Shown: one piece after another, positions 1-13,600 of the stretch | How the letters are laid out: each line of letters opens with the position of its first letter | Position numbering within the stretch: the stretch's first letter is position 1 | Source: Synaphobranchus kaupii | Taxonomy: Eukaryota > Chordata > Actinopteri > Anguilliformes > Synaphobranchidae | DNA length: 64,000 bases | NCBI GenBank assembly: GCA_029718625.1 | Contig: CM056377.1 | Location: forward strand, 109,962,266 to 110,026,265 | Direction of reading: 5' to 3' | The notes under the pieces: generated by a model | The model's input: only the letters and a program-made list of their open reading frames with translations | Databases searched by the model: none | Told to the model about the DNA's origin: nothing | Program-made: the position numbers and the translations under genes

Positions 1-44
1 TTTTTCATTACTTACTAAACTGTTATGCTAACATTGTTGTATAA

Positions 45-167
45 AAGCAATAGATCACTGGAGGATTCATGCGTTATTGGATATAATCACTGTGGAGAGT
101 ACTCCAACATCACCGCATTTGATGATTATATTTCTAATAATGCACTCCCTCTTGTGATCTATTGCTT
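45..167. mobile_element. Short foldback element (MITE-like)
   Basis: The ends are inverted: the left end reads AAGCAATAGATCAC and the right end reads GTGATCTATTGCTT. The arms are about 30 bp and imperfect around an AT-rich centre. There is no coding capacity. It abuts the larger inverted-repeat element to its right. Family not assigned. Confidence 0.5.
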
Positions 168-171
168 AATA

Positions 172-1370
172 ATACCACAGTCTGGGTGAATTCTGATTTC
201 TGATTGGCTGGAGGGGCATTCATTTACAGTAAAGGGACACCTATGATATAGTTCCAATTAAGAGGCTTAATCACCGTTCCGAATGAATACGCCGTTTACG
301 TTATCTGTTGCCAGAGCCATCGAGTCGCCTCTTTTATGAATGGTAACCATAGCAACACCAACATCTGATTAATAAAGTCGGTAAATAACATTAACTACAG
401 TATTTTTTCAGATGTTCCCATCTTATGATGCAAATCTGAAATGCGATTTCCTTAGCCTAAGTTAGGCTGTTTAAAATAGGCTAGGCTACACTGCGTGACC
501 AAACCATTTTTTAAAAGCAAGACAGAGAGGGAGGTAAATTGAGTTGCGGTTTCAATTTTCAATTTTCTTAAATAATGTAACTAATGACGAAAATAAAAAT
601 AAAATTAGCATTGGTGCTAATTTTATGGTAAAAAAAAACTAAAAGGAACATGTTTTTTCTTAGGGAATCAATTGTGTTCAGAACTAACGACGAGAGGTTT
701 TTGCATAACAACGGACAAAATAGAACTAGTAACCAGAAATAGAATTAACGATGAGAGGTTTTCGGTTCAAATAGAACTATAAACCAGAGTTTTTGCTTGA
801 CAATGCCAAAAAAATATGCCCAAAGCGCCGTGGAAGAATATTTCAATTTCAACTGATTTAGTCGATAAAAATCAATAAAATTAAAGTAATTAATGTATAA
901 TTGTTGTTGGTAACCATGTTATAAGCGGAATGAACTACTCCGGGCTGTCCTGTTATTGGAAAACTACAGGCGTGGTGATGCATATTGTTTTGGTGCTGTC
1001 AAGCAAAAACTCTGGTTACATTAGTCCTACTATGTTACGTTAATATTTCCAAACTGAATAAATACTGCACCTCTAACCACAAAACTGCTTTTCTAGATTA
1101 AAGTCAACTAAGATATTCAGCAAATACAAACTTTTTAATCTGCAGATTTAATGTTATTTACCGACTTTATTAATCAGCTGTTGGTGTTGCTATGGTTGCC
1201 ATTCATAAAAGTGGTGACTCCATGGCTCTGGCAGCAGATAACGTAGATGGCGTATTAATTTGGAACGGTGATTAAGCCTCTTAGTTGGAACTACTTCATA
1301 GGTGTCCCTTTACTGGAAATGAATGCCCCTCCAGCCATTCAGAAACGAGAATTCACCCAGACCGTGGTAT
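172..1370. mobile_element. Non-autonomous DNA transposon with arms of about 210 bp
   Basis: The left end ATACCACAGTCTGGGTGAAT is mirrored at the right end, where the reverse complement begins ATACCACGGTCTGGGTGAAT. The two arms stay alignable for about 210 bp, including a shared block around GTTGGTGTTGCTATGG. The centre (about 400-1,150) has no recognisable transposase. A TA-type target is likely because both ends are flanked by TA, but TA is also part of the apparent inverted repeat, so the exact duplication is ambiguous. It sits in the intron 3' of serpin exon 6. The paralogous intron near 49.5 kb lacks it. Confidence 0.6.
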
Positions 1371-1498
1371 AAAATATAATACCACATGTTCTTCTACTCT
1401 ACCAAATTTGAAACTACTGGGTATAGTCTTGATTGCCTTGTAGGCATTATTATAGGTGACGAAGCCATTAAGTTGTTGTACACCAAATTCAGTCTTAC

Positions 1499-1666
1499 CC
1501 TCAAAAGCCCTGTGGAGTCATCCTCAATCTCTTGGGGCAGTAGAATGAGCATGCTCAGCTCTTTACCTTTGTAAGGCATCTCCAGAATCTGACACCTGAC
1601 CTCTGGAATGATCGCCAAACCAAACGTGTCCGTCTGTCGCATCATCTGCACTGGCTTACTTTCATT
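1499..1666 (-). CDS. Serpin copy 1, exon 6
   Basis: The 168-nt exon runs from NESKPVQMM to DDSTGLLR and includes [17 protein letters not shown], the s3A/s5A region of ov-serpins. The acceptor is CTTTTTCAG and the donor is GTAAGACTG. It matches the copy-2 exon at 49,648-49,815 in 49 of 56 residues. Exon 7 does not follow within the window. Confidence 0.85.
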
Positions 1667-4600
1667 CTGAAAAAGTGGAGAACTTTCAGATACACTTTGT
1701 AATAAATGTACAATATCAAGACAGACAATGAACCAATAATAGCCACAGTTCAATAAGCAAAGATTTATGCTACTTCATGTCGATCCCTGTTTTTGTGCAA
1801 CTCAGATAATAGCCATGAACATATTAAAGTTGTATGACTTCATGAAAATACAAGACCTTCTGTAAATGAATGCTCATACAATTGGAAATAGTTAATTATG
1901 TTGTTCTAATGGGAGTATAGCTAAGGTTGTAAACTAATACAGTGGTATGCAAACGTTTTGGCACCCAAGGTCAAATAGCATGTTTTGTTGATTTTATAAT
2001 TAAAAAGCAGATAACACATCCTCTGCAGAGACATATTGCTTAAAATTTTAATGCACAATTGCATTTTTTTATTTTCTGAATTTAACAAATTGAAAAAATA
2101 AAACAGTAAATGTGGCATGTGCAAATGTTTTGGCTACCTGTCAGTCAGTACTTAATAATCACAGCAGAAATAACAGCTTTCCTGGAACCGTGCAGCACTG
2201 TATGTTTGAGATGTCCCCACATATTTAGAATAATATTCCAGTCTGGGTATTGTGAAGGTCATTCCAAAACCTTAAACTTTTGTTCCTTTAGTAGTCCATG
2301 GTTGTAGTAGTCCATTTTGAGGTAGGTTTTGGATAATTGTCTTGTTGAAATATCCAACTTCTCTCCAGATTAAATTTCATCACTAATTCTAGGACATTAG
2401 CTTCTTGGATTTATTGACACACGACCCCAAAGCATAATCGATCCACCCCCATGCTTAATGGTTGGCAAGGCATTCTTTTCTTCAAATGTGTACCCTTTTT
2501 TCTTCAAATGTGTCTTGGTAATTTTGGCCAAAGAGTTAAATTTTTTTCTCAATTCCATAAACTTTGTTACAAGAAGTAAGACTAATCTAAGTGTTGCGTT
2601 GCATACTTCAGATGCTGACTTTTGTAAAGAGATCACAGGAAAGGTATCCTTCTGAACTCTTTCATGCAGATCATTTTTATGTAAACAACACACAGAGTTC
2701 CCTAGAGGGCACTACTGAGTCAGCATGCTGTGATAACTACAGCTTTGAGATCTAGTCAATTGGGTGTGTCTTCCAATCTGTCAACCAATGATCAGATAAT
2801 GACCTCGGACCTAAATGTTCTGAGAATGGCCTTCTAACTTGGATGGGGTTTGTGATCTGCTTGCCATTGTTTTGAATACTACCACCCAGTGCAAAAGGGA
2901 GAGAGCAGTAATGCAGGTGGAAGAACCATAACTCAACTCCACATCCATTACCGACTGAGCCATCGATGCGAATCAATGGTGCAAAAATACGAGAAACACA
3001 AAATTAGAAGGTTTTTTTAAGAATTATTATTATCTCAAGTTTAAACAAGTGAACAGTGGTGCATTTATGTCTCACTTCCAGAAACACATGCATTGACAAT
3101 TTTGCACTGCAGATGGTGATAGATGAATTATGTTGGATTGGTGATACTCTGCCTCAAAGAAGAAGAAAAGTTGACGACTTGTGTGAGAAATGGCGCTGCT
3201 CACAGAATCACAAAATTTAAAGTGGGAGAGATCTGAGATAACTAATCTTCCCATATCTATGGCAACACTGCACAGTGGACAGTGCACCAATACTCAGGTG
3301 TCAGCTAAACCTTTCTGCAGGTCTGTTTCATGAGGGTTTTGCTTAAGGAACCCATGGTTACTGAGAGCAGGCACAACACCTTGAGAGGTTAGAGGGGTCA
3401 GAGTATTTATTTAGCTCTGGCATTGTCTTCACTTGGCTTAATTTAAGGCCTTATAAGTCAATAATGTTTTGAGACCTTCACAATAAGTATTAATGGATCA
3501 ACTGAAAGGGTTTGCACATACCACATTTACTGTTTTATTATTTTCAAAATGTTAAATTCAGAAAATTGATAGTATTTGTGCAATAAATTTGCAGAAATTG
3601 GTAATGTTTAAATGTTTAGCTGTAATGTTTCATTTTGTACCCTGGAGAGGTTGTGGTAACTTATTTTCACTTAGAAAATCAACAAAACGTGTTATTTGAC
3701 AGGGGTACCTAAACTTTTGCATACCACTGTAAAAGATAAAACATGACATAATAAAAAAGCTAAATGTATTATTGAACTCTCATGGAGGGAAACATTTTCC
3801 TTCAAGTTAAGGCTGGGTCATTGACTGATACTGCAACCCTCAGACACACGAAAAGCACACTCATGCTCAACATGGAGTCAGTTTTTCATACACATTACCA
3901 AGAAAACTGATGTCAAGAAATTACAGTAGCAGCACGTGTGACTCAACATCACAGAGGATGAAAATCTTCTTAGTTTAGGTCACAATTCTGACTTGTTTTG
4001 CAGTGAAACAGTAATCTCGAAACTGAGAAAGCATGAGCTGTTACCTTATTCAATTTGAATTGCCTTTGCTTTGTTTTTGACCCTTTGAATTTCTTGTCCC
4101 AGTCACCCTTAAAATAGATAGCATTCACCAACACCAGTCTGGTCATGTTGCCAACAGCCCCTTCCGTCAGCAAGTCCTTGATTTTCTCTACAAGAAAGCA
4201 TAATTCAGTGGGGATGCACAGAAGGCACTGCACCGCACTGTAGTGGGCGGTGGTGGAGGAAGGGTTGCAGACCGGGTGGGGAGGTTAATGTACCCCATAG
4301 GTACATTACCCTACATTTATTAAGATTACATATTTATTTCAGTTAGGATACTAAATATTTCAAATTGTCTCAAATTGGTTTTGCTTTAAGATGACTGAAC
4401 ATGTAATAGCCTAAGATAAATATAAGTGATAACTTAGTTCCTCCATCTAATAAAAATCCAATCCAAAAAGTCCAATCAATTATTATTTTAATTGAAGGGT
4501 TGTTTCTCCTGACTTATTCAATAGTTCAATAGGAAAATGAGCCAGGAGAAACCACCCTTAAAGTTATCCATCCATATCTACTGCATATCTGGTAGCAGAG

Positions 4601-7600
4601 TGATGATTTGAGGCTCGTTTGATACCTCAGACCCTTGATGACTTGCAGCCATTTAGCCAACCATGGGTTCCATACTATTCCTGTGTAATTTACAGCTTAA
4701 TCTAGTCCCACCCCCCCCAATTCCCATAGAGATCCATTCAAATGCAGTGAGGTTATAGTATCGCTTGTAAGAGTAACATATCAAGATTCTTTTGATATCC
4801 TTTTATACCCAGTCATGATAGAATCACCTGTTTACCTGTGGAATGTTCCAAACAGGTGTTTTTTGAACTTCCCAGTCTTTTTTTGCCCCTGTCCTAATTT
4901 TTTTGGAATTGGGGTTTGTATAATCTCTCTGCATTTGAATGGATCTCTGTCGGGGGTGGGACTAGATTAAGCTGTAAATGATACGGGAATAGTATGGAAC
5001 ACGTGGTTGGCTAAATATCTAAGTCATCAAGGGTCGGAGGTATCAAACTAGCCTCAAACCATCACTCTGCTGCCAGATATGCAGTAGATATGGATGGATA
5101 ACTTTACGGATTGTTTCTCCTGACTTATTTTCCTATTGAACTCTATGGAAAAACCCTCAAATTAAAGCTGAAAGTCTGCACGATAACCTCATAATCACTG
5201 TTCCATTTCAAATCCAATGTGCTGGAGTAGAGCCAAAACAACAAAACTTGTGTCACTGTCCAAATACTTATGGACCTGACTATATATAATATTCATATTA
5301 GCTACATGTTCCACGCGTCCATAGACATTTTAGTCTGGTTCTTGGTTCATAGGCAATGCCTGATTGTTGCTGTAAATCCTTCACATTTGTTACCACACAC
5401 CAAGCAGTAAATACAACTATGGAACCTAATAACAACAAGCAGCTTCCTCTTCTTGATCATTTCAGTGGAATATGCAGGACAGAGTAACAGTATCTGTACA
5501 TTTAAAATGAAAGTGTGAATGTGTCCGTAACTGCAGTTACCTTGAGTCTGCTTCTCCACCCAGCTGTTCATGTTCACCCTGGCAACCTTTGCATTTGATA
5601 TGAAGTCAACAGTCTCCAGCTCTGCCTCATAGAACTTCTTTGTGTCCTGAATGTAGTTCTACAGATTCACAAAGACGGTGAAGGTTTAACTGTTCCCTGT
5701 GTTATAGTCTGACTTTCATCTAAAAAAGAGTGATATATAATCTGACTATATATAATCTGATAATGAATGTTTTGGATGAAAATCTATTTATTTTTATCTT
5801 TTAATTTGCCAGCAAAACCCTACTGAAGTCAAAATCTCAGTAGCAATCAAAATGACAATAATACGTACTGTTGTGTAAACAGGAAAATTAACAGCAGGGA
5901 TTAAAAGAAGGAGTACACTTCAATCACTATGTCATGAATTGTGTGTTTATAATCAGTAATCGCAATTATCATGTAAAGTTTAAGTCTTTGAGCTCCAAAT
6001 GTACAGTGCAGAGTCATAATTTTAAAAAGTACCATGTCACTAGAGTGAAGGAGATACCTATAGGAATTCCTGCTGAGAGCTGAGGCAAGAAAGAAGTAAA
6101 AATGTTTTTCCACAGTGGTGTGTTTGCAATTTAGCACCTGTCTGAGGCAGGCTGTTTCTAGACTACTTTGACTGGGGGTGCATGAAGAGATGTTGGTCAG
6201 GCACAAGGGGGGAACAAAGTAGTGGGGGGTCTGGTATACTAAAGATGAGCTATATTCCTTCATTATTTCAGTCTCTTTGTGCTATTTTCTATTTACATGT
6301 GAAACTAATGCCACATTTCAAGATCCGTGATCTCCACACGGTTTGGTTTAATTTCCATAGAACAGTATTCGATCCATGTACAGGCGTGGTTTGAGCGACG
6401 AGTCGCATAGCAACCGCCGCTACACAACACAGCCCGGATAGAGTGGCACTCTTCAGCCCTGCTTCGAAACGTTTCACGCTATGGCTCAGGTTTGCTCGGG
6501 TATACCCGCTTTGAATGATGTGGAGAAGGACACGGGCCCGTCGGACCATCGGCTCGCTACGGCTTGGTACGGGTCTGCACTGGTGTGGAAAAGCAGCATA
6601 AAATACTATAATTGGCTCAGCATTTTATTTTGTATTTTAGCCCTCCTCCACCCTCCCCCCCTTCATGTTTTGATCAAGTTTGTTTTCTCATATATTTACC
6701 ATCCCAGTCTATATCCGGTGAGGTCCTTCCATATCTGTCCTCCATTATCAACACCTCCTTAACCTGTGACTATGTTCCTGCTGTTTTCAAAACTGCCCGT
6801 GTTACCCCACTCCTTAAGAAACCTAGCTTAGACCCTTCTGATGTCAGAAACTATCGTCCGGTATCTCTCCTGCCCTTTCTGTCCAAAGCTCTTGAACGAG
6901 CTGCCCTTAACCAACTATCTGTTTTTCTCCACCAGAACAACCTGCTCAACCCTCATCAGTCCGGCTTCAGAACCGGGTATTCCACTGAAACTGTGCTCCT
7001 GGCTGTGACCGAGGCACTCGCCACTGCCAAAGCCTCCTCCCTCTCCTCTGTCCTGATTCTCCTTGACCTGTCTGCAGCATTCGACACGGTCAAATACAAA
7101 CTCCTGATCTTCAAACTGGCTGAGATGGGCATCTCTGGAACTGCCCTCTCCTGGTTTACATCCTATCTCACAGATAGATCCTACCAAGTCTCCTGGAAGG
7201 ACTCCCCGCAGGGATCTGTACTGGGTCCTCTGCTGTTCTCCATTTACACTAAGTCTCTTGGTTTGGTTATTAATTCACACGGCTTCTCTTACCATAGTTA
7301 TGCTGTTGACACTCAACCCCACAGGTAAAGGAGAGGATATCTGCTTGCCTGGCTGACATCTCTGAGTGGATGTCTAGCCATCACCTGAAGTTCAACCTCG
7401 ACAAGACTGAGCTGCTCTTCATGCCATACAAGACCTCCCCGCTCCTAGACCTGTCCATCACCGTCGACGGAACCACGGTGACCGCCTCCCGCTCTGCAAG
7501 GAACCTACAACTGGTCCAGAATGCGGCTGCTCGGCTTGTGTTCAACCTCCCGAAGTTCTCACGTCACCCCCCTGCTGAGGTCACTCCACTGGCTGCCGGT

Positions 7601-10600
7601 CATGGCCAGGATCAGGTTCAAAGTTCGGACCCTGGCCTACACTGCAGCCAAAAGGTCAGGCCCTCCTACCTACAGGACTTAATCCAGCACTGCGCTCCTG
7701 CTCGACCACTTCGCTCTGCTGCTGCAGGGCGACTTGCACTTCCCTCCCTCCGTGTTAACGGCTCCCGCTCGTCCCGACTGCGGAGCTTTTCCACCCTAGC
7801 TCCCCAGTGGTGGAACGAACTCCCCACTCTGCTGCACTTGTGCTCAGCTGAAACACTGTCTGTTTTCTGTCGTGGTCTGAAAACCCACTTTTTCAGACTC
7901 CACCTTGACTAAACTACCTATATACAGCCTGGTCTCACTCCCAAGTCGTCACATAGCGACGCTTGGGCAGCTCCTATGGCGTCATCCTTTAGACGCAGAA
8001 GGAGGCCTTTTGCATCATTATTTGACGCACTCGTCGCGAATTTACGAATCCTACTAAGGCTTTGCTCATGATAACCGACTGCGAGCATGCCCCGCTTAGT
8101 CTTCGCCGTGTGCGCGTAGATTTTTCTGAGTTCGTGATTCCCGTACCCCAACCCCTAAACATAACCTCACATGAGTTCATGTAACTCGGGCTCATGCCCG
8201 AACTGTTAAGATAGTGGGCGAGCCCGACCACAAGAGTTCACGTAACTCTCTACCAGATGAAGAAAAAAAAAGCATAAAAAAGCATAATATTGAAGTGCCA
8301 CAACCAAAGACAAATTATGTGGCCACAACCGTCAATATACGACGCAAAAGGCTGCGTCAATATACGACGCAAAAGGCTACCTTTGGCGTCACATAGCGAC
8401 GCTTGGGCAGAAGAAAAGACTCTTGATATCATATTTTCAGTGATACTATAACATCTGCATTCGAATGGATCGCTATGGGAACTGTCCCAACTTTTTTGGA
8501 ATTGGGGTTCTGTTCCATTTCTTTTTTGAGTTCTGTGACTCACAATCTGTTAATTTTCTACACATTCCTGCATGCTTCACAACATCAGTCTTCTATTTCT
8601 TTCTGCAAAAAACACGTACAAATTCATCCACATCAAGAGCCGATGTAACGGCCTCCTCATGGGCAAGAATAATCTGGTTCTTCTTTCGCGCATGCAAAAT
8701 GGTGCGGCAGAAGGGGGTTATGATGCAAGATAACGTGGAGAAATAACTTCCGCATGCTCCAGATAGTCACCTGCATATTGCAATAACTCCGGCTGTGTTA
8801 TTCCACAAAAATCTACAACCAACTGTTGCCCCCGAAAAAAAAACTCCGGGGAGAACTGGGAAGAACTGGCTGTGTTGTCCCTTTTATGAACTTTCTGGCC
8901 AGTCGCGCATTTCCGCTACGCAGGATCACGTTACAGTGCGGAAATCACAACTGGTGCAACGTCCTACGTCACTTCCAACGTGGAGGAGGAGCCTCCTGTG
9001 GACTGTATGGAATTGTAGTTCCTGTTGTCCCTACAGTCCTGACGGCTTGGTTTCACATTTGGACAGAATGGTAGAAACTTTCAGGTTCTGACCAATGTAG
9101 TGGGCTCTCCTGAAACAATGGTTTCCTTTCAAATTATGTAACTTTCAGTAATATAACTTTTAATGAAAGCTGTGTTTGGTACAATGGTGATGTTATAATC
9201 CTGATGTGGGACACAGACTGTTTATTGTAGAACTGCACACTTTGGTGAAAGGCAGATTGGTCAAAATGCACAGGTGCATACCATGTCAAGAACAAAACAG
9301 CTGTAGCCATTTATTTTTGTTCTGTGAATCCATCTATATGGATCACTACCTGCACACTCTTAGTTAGGCCAGGTGCCGCATTACAGTAGAAAAAAGTCTT
9401 GTTTCACCAAATACTGTGTACTTTCCTCCATTCAGTGAAAAAATTATATTTGACACTGTGCCAGATTTTTAAATAAATCCAGTCTTGAAAATCTACTTAT
9501 GATCTGCTTGGTCAGCATCAGTGAATAGAGGGTGGAGGCTTGTTACCGGTGATGCCACATTACAGATATTATTCTCCTGATTTCAACACGCATCGTGTGT
9601 CAAACCCAACTTGTCTGATCCTGGAAGAATCTCTCGGTCCCATGTCTTATGTACACTGGGCATACATCCACTTACAAGTATTTACAAGAACTGGCAAATG
9701 TGTACAAAATGTAAGAAACATTAAACAAAGAACATTACCTCCTCAAAGTTGAAAGACTGCTCCCCATACAGGCGATTTGCCAGGCTCAGTGCATATGGGG
9801 GCGCCCTCTCTGTTGAGTTCAGACATCAGCTTGCTGAATACAGCGTGAACGTCCTTGGCAGCTTTGTGAAGGTGGAGAGACTGGAGACAGGTGCAGACAA
9901 TATGTTGAGACACTGTAAAATGGTTTCCTTACAGAAAGTACAAGCAAGGCATGAAACTGCTTCAGTTTCTTCCCATTTAAAACTTTTATCTTAGCAATAT
10001 ATCGAAATATGCAAATCAAACTGAAATGAAACACTTTCATTATGCCGTTTGCACTTTCTATTATAACAGAGGTATTTTATAATTGTATTTAAGCAGACAC
10101 TTAAGGTGATAAGAATGGGTCTTTATTCAACTCTAATGAGCCAAAGAACAAAAAGGAAGAAAGAATGATAGAAAGGAAAGAAGCCATTTTATAAATTCAA
10201 AAATAAATAAGAAAGTGTCCGAGCTTGTCTTTTTGTCTGGTTTACCTTTAGATTTATTGTAAAATTTATCATTTTACTGTCATTTCTGTTAAAGTGTTTT
10301 TATGGGTCAATATATATAATTAAAAAAAACATTAAAGTTCCAAATATCTTTACACATAAATTCTAATTCTCTAAGATGTCTGAAAGGCAATTCCTGAAGA
10401 AAATAACCAAATTTCCAACAAAAAAAGAAAAGAAATGTAGACCCGAACATATCAGGAAGGTTAAAGAAATTTTTTGTTATGTCTTTAAATGTTGAATACA
10501 AAAGTACACAAAAATATTACTATAGTTAAGAGAAAAGCCAAACTGTGCAGTGAATTGGTTAAGCAGAAGACCATACCTCAGCCATAGGTCACCAGTCACC

Positions 10601-13600
10601 CAACCAGCCTCCCCATATTAACACAATGTAAAGGCATCCCATCCTAGCTGTTAGTAACTCCAGCTGCAGTAACTTTGTTTTATCACCTGCAACATATCCA
10701 GTTGTCGTTGAGGCTTTTGTACTTGCTGTTCCAGTCCAGAGCTAGCTTCAGGTTTTTCTTTCATAAAGCGAAGCAACTACAACAGCATCATCAACATTTT
10801 AACAGTGATAACACTGAGTTACAAGTAGAGGTACAGTCAAGCCGGAAAGTCTGCACACCCCTTTCACCTTCTCCACGTTTTATTACGTTACAGACTTATA
10901 CTACAATAGATTGAGTTCATTTTTTGCCTCAAACATCTACACACAATAGCCAATAATGACGAAGTGAAAACAGGTTTTTAGAAAATATGCAATTTTATTT
11001 TACTGACAAAAATAGGTTATTTAGGGGTTACATATCTGTACACACCCTTAGCCTAATACTTGGTTGCTGCACCTTTGGCAGAGATTACAGCTTCAAGGCG
11101 TCTTGGGAAAGAAGCTACGAGTTTGGCACACTTGTTTCTGAACATTTTTGCCCATTCCTCTTGGAATATCCTTGCAAGCTCCGTCAGGTTGGATGGGGAG
11201 CGTCGGTACACAGCCATTTTAAGCTCTTTCCACAGATGTTCAATTGGATTCAGGTCTGGGCTCTGGCTGGGCCACTCAAAGACATGCACAGACTTTCTCC
11301 GAAGCCACTCCTTTGTTCTCTTGGCTGTGTGCTTCGGGTCGTTGTCATGTTGGAAGGTAAACCTTCGCCCCAGTCTGAGGTCCAGAGCGCTCTGGAGCAG
11401 GTTTTCTTCAAGGATCTCGGTGTACTTAGCTGCATTCGTCTTTCCCTCTATCAGGACTAGTCGCCCCGTTCCCGCTGCTGAAAAACATCCCCACATCATG
11501 ATGCTGCCACCGGCATGCTTCACTGTAGGGATGGTACACTGCCCGGCCAAAAAAAAAGTTGCACACTCTAATATTTCGTTGGACCGCCTTTAGCTTTGAT
11601 TACAGCTCGCATTTGTTGTGGCATTGTTTCGACAACCTTATGCAATGTCACAACATTTATTTCCATCCAGAGTAGCATAAGTTTTTGGCTGAGATCTTGT
11701 ATTGACGACGGGAGAGTCGAACCACTCCGTAAAGTGTTCTCCAGCACATCCCAAATACTTTCAATGGGGTTAAGGTTAGGAATCTGGTGGCTAATTCATG
11801 TGTGAAAATTATTCCTCATGCTCCCTGAACCACTCTTTCACAATTTGAGCCCGATGAATCTTGGCATTGTCATCCTGGCATATGCCCATTGATGGGATAA
11901 TCTGGTCATTCAGTACATTCAGGTACTTCGCTGACTTCATTTTATTGCTGCATAATGTTGCTGAGCCTAGACCTGACCAACTGAAGCAACCCCAGATCAT
12001 AACACTGCCTCCAGAGGCTTGTACAGTGGGCACTATGCATGACGGGTGCAATGGCGACTTTTCTTTTGGCCGGGCAGTGTATTAGCCAGGTGATGAGTGG
12101 TGCCTGGTTTCCTCCAGACCTGACGCTTGGTATTCAGGCCAAAAAGTTCAATTTTGGTTTCATCAGACCAGAGAATCTTGATTCTCATGGTTTGAGAGTC
12201 CTCTAGGTGCCTTTTGGCAAACTCCAAGCGGGCTGTGATGTGCCTTTTACTAAGGAGGGGCTCACCTCCCTGGCCAAGGCCCATCTTCCCCGATTGCTCA
12301 GTTTGGCCTGGCGGCCAGGTCTAGGAAGATTCTTGGTGGTTCCAAACTTCTTCCATTTACGAATGATGGTGGCCACTGTGCTCTTTGGGACCTGTAAAGC
12401 TGCAGAAATTTTTCCGTACCCTTCACCAGATCTATGCCTTGACACAATCCTGTTTCTGAGGTCTGCAGATAATTCCTTTGACCCCATGGCTTGGAGTTTG
12501 CTCTGACATGCACTGTCAACTGTGGGACCTTATATAGGCAGGTGTTGGCAATCCCCAATCATGTCCAATCAATTGAATTTATCACAGGTGGACTCCAATT
12601 AAGTTGTAGAAACATCTCAAGCAGTATCAGTGGAAACAAAATGCACCTCAGCTCACTTTTGGGTGTCATATAAATATCATATGTACATATGATATTTAAC
12701 ATTTTGATTTTTAATAAATTAGCACAAATGTCTAAAAACCTGTTTTCACTTTGTCATCATGGGCTATTTTGTGTAGAATTTTGAGACAAAAATGAACTCA
12801 ATCTATTGTAGAATATGTCTGTAATGTAATAAAACGTGAAGAAGGTGAAAGGGGTGTGCAGACGTTCCGGCTTGACTGTATATTGTTTTCTGGAAATTCA
12901 AATGACAGTGTGGGAATAGTCCTGTATACATCATACCAAGCCTGGTCTCTACATATCCTTTACAAACGTGTTAGAATAATGCAAACTGAGCATATTTCTT
13001 GGGGAAAAATAATATATACAATATAATATAATTTGAAACAGCGTATGGTACTTGGATATTCAGTCTGTCTTTGTTCAAGGCCAGTTATTGCACAAAAGAC
13101 AGGAGCTGCCCAGCCCTGAACACACCCATTTTATAACCTGAATTCCACACTGGCACTTGTAGCCATTGTATATAGTGATGTGTGTCATGTTGGAAGACTG
13201 CCCTTATGACACTGTTGCAGCATGCAGTATAACTGTCAGTTAACCCCTTTGCGTAGATCCCCTAGTGGCCATGGCGCCGGCGCCAAGATTTTGCTCAACT
13301 CAGATATTAATTTCTCCTGCAACCGAAATATGAGTGGGAACAACAAACTCCATGTTGCTTGTCCACTAAAGTTAATCAAATTACATTCATTCTAACATGA
13401 AGACAACATTTCTAAAGGTTCTACTTTCGTCTCATTAATCTATTGTGTTTTTCTCACAATATTCAGTTGGGACAATGATTGAGACTTGACACTGACTAAT
13501 GCTTATAGTCAGAGAATCTCTTGCTCCATTCAGTTAGTCAAACAATTATTTTCCCAATTCCAGTGAGTCACTGAAAACTTAAGCCTCCCATCATGCTACA

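Larger units (their letters stand above)
10834..12878 (-). mobile_element. Tc1-like transposon, interrupted by a second Tc1 element
   Basis: Terminal repeats CAGTCAAGCCGGAAAGTCTG and the mirrored CCGGCTTGACTG are flanked by TA on both sides. The minus-strand transposase is split. The N-terminal helix-turn-helix part [18 protein letters not shown] is at 12,203-12,487, followed by a frame change near 12,270. The middle ([13 protein letters not shown], first catalytic Asp) is at 12,090-12,284. The C-terminal half ([37 protein letters not shown]) is at 11,053-11,530. The insertion of the inner element at a TA separates the middle from the C-terminal half. Non-functional as read. Confidence 0.9.

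Noticed and set aside
7370..7912. A separate host gene downstream of the reverse transcriptase
   Set aside because: It is the C-terminal continuation of the same LINE ORF after a frame break (ends [10 protein letters not shown]).
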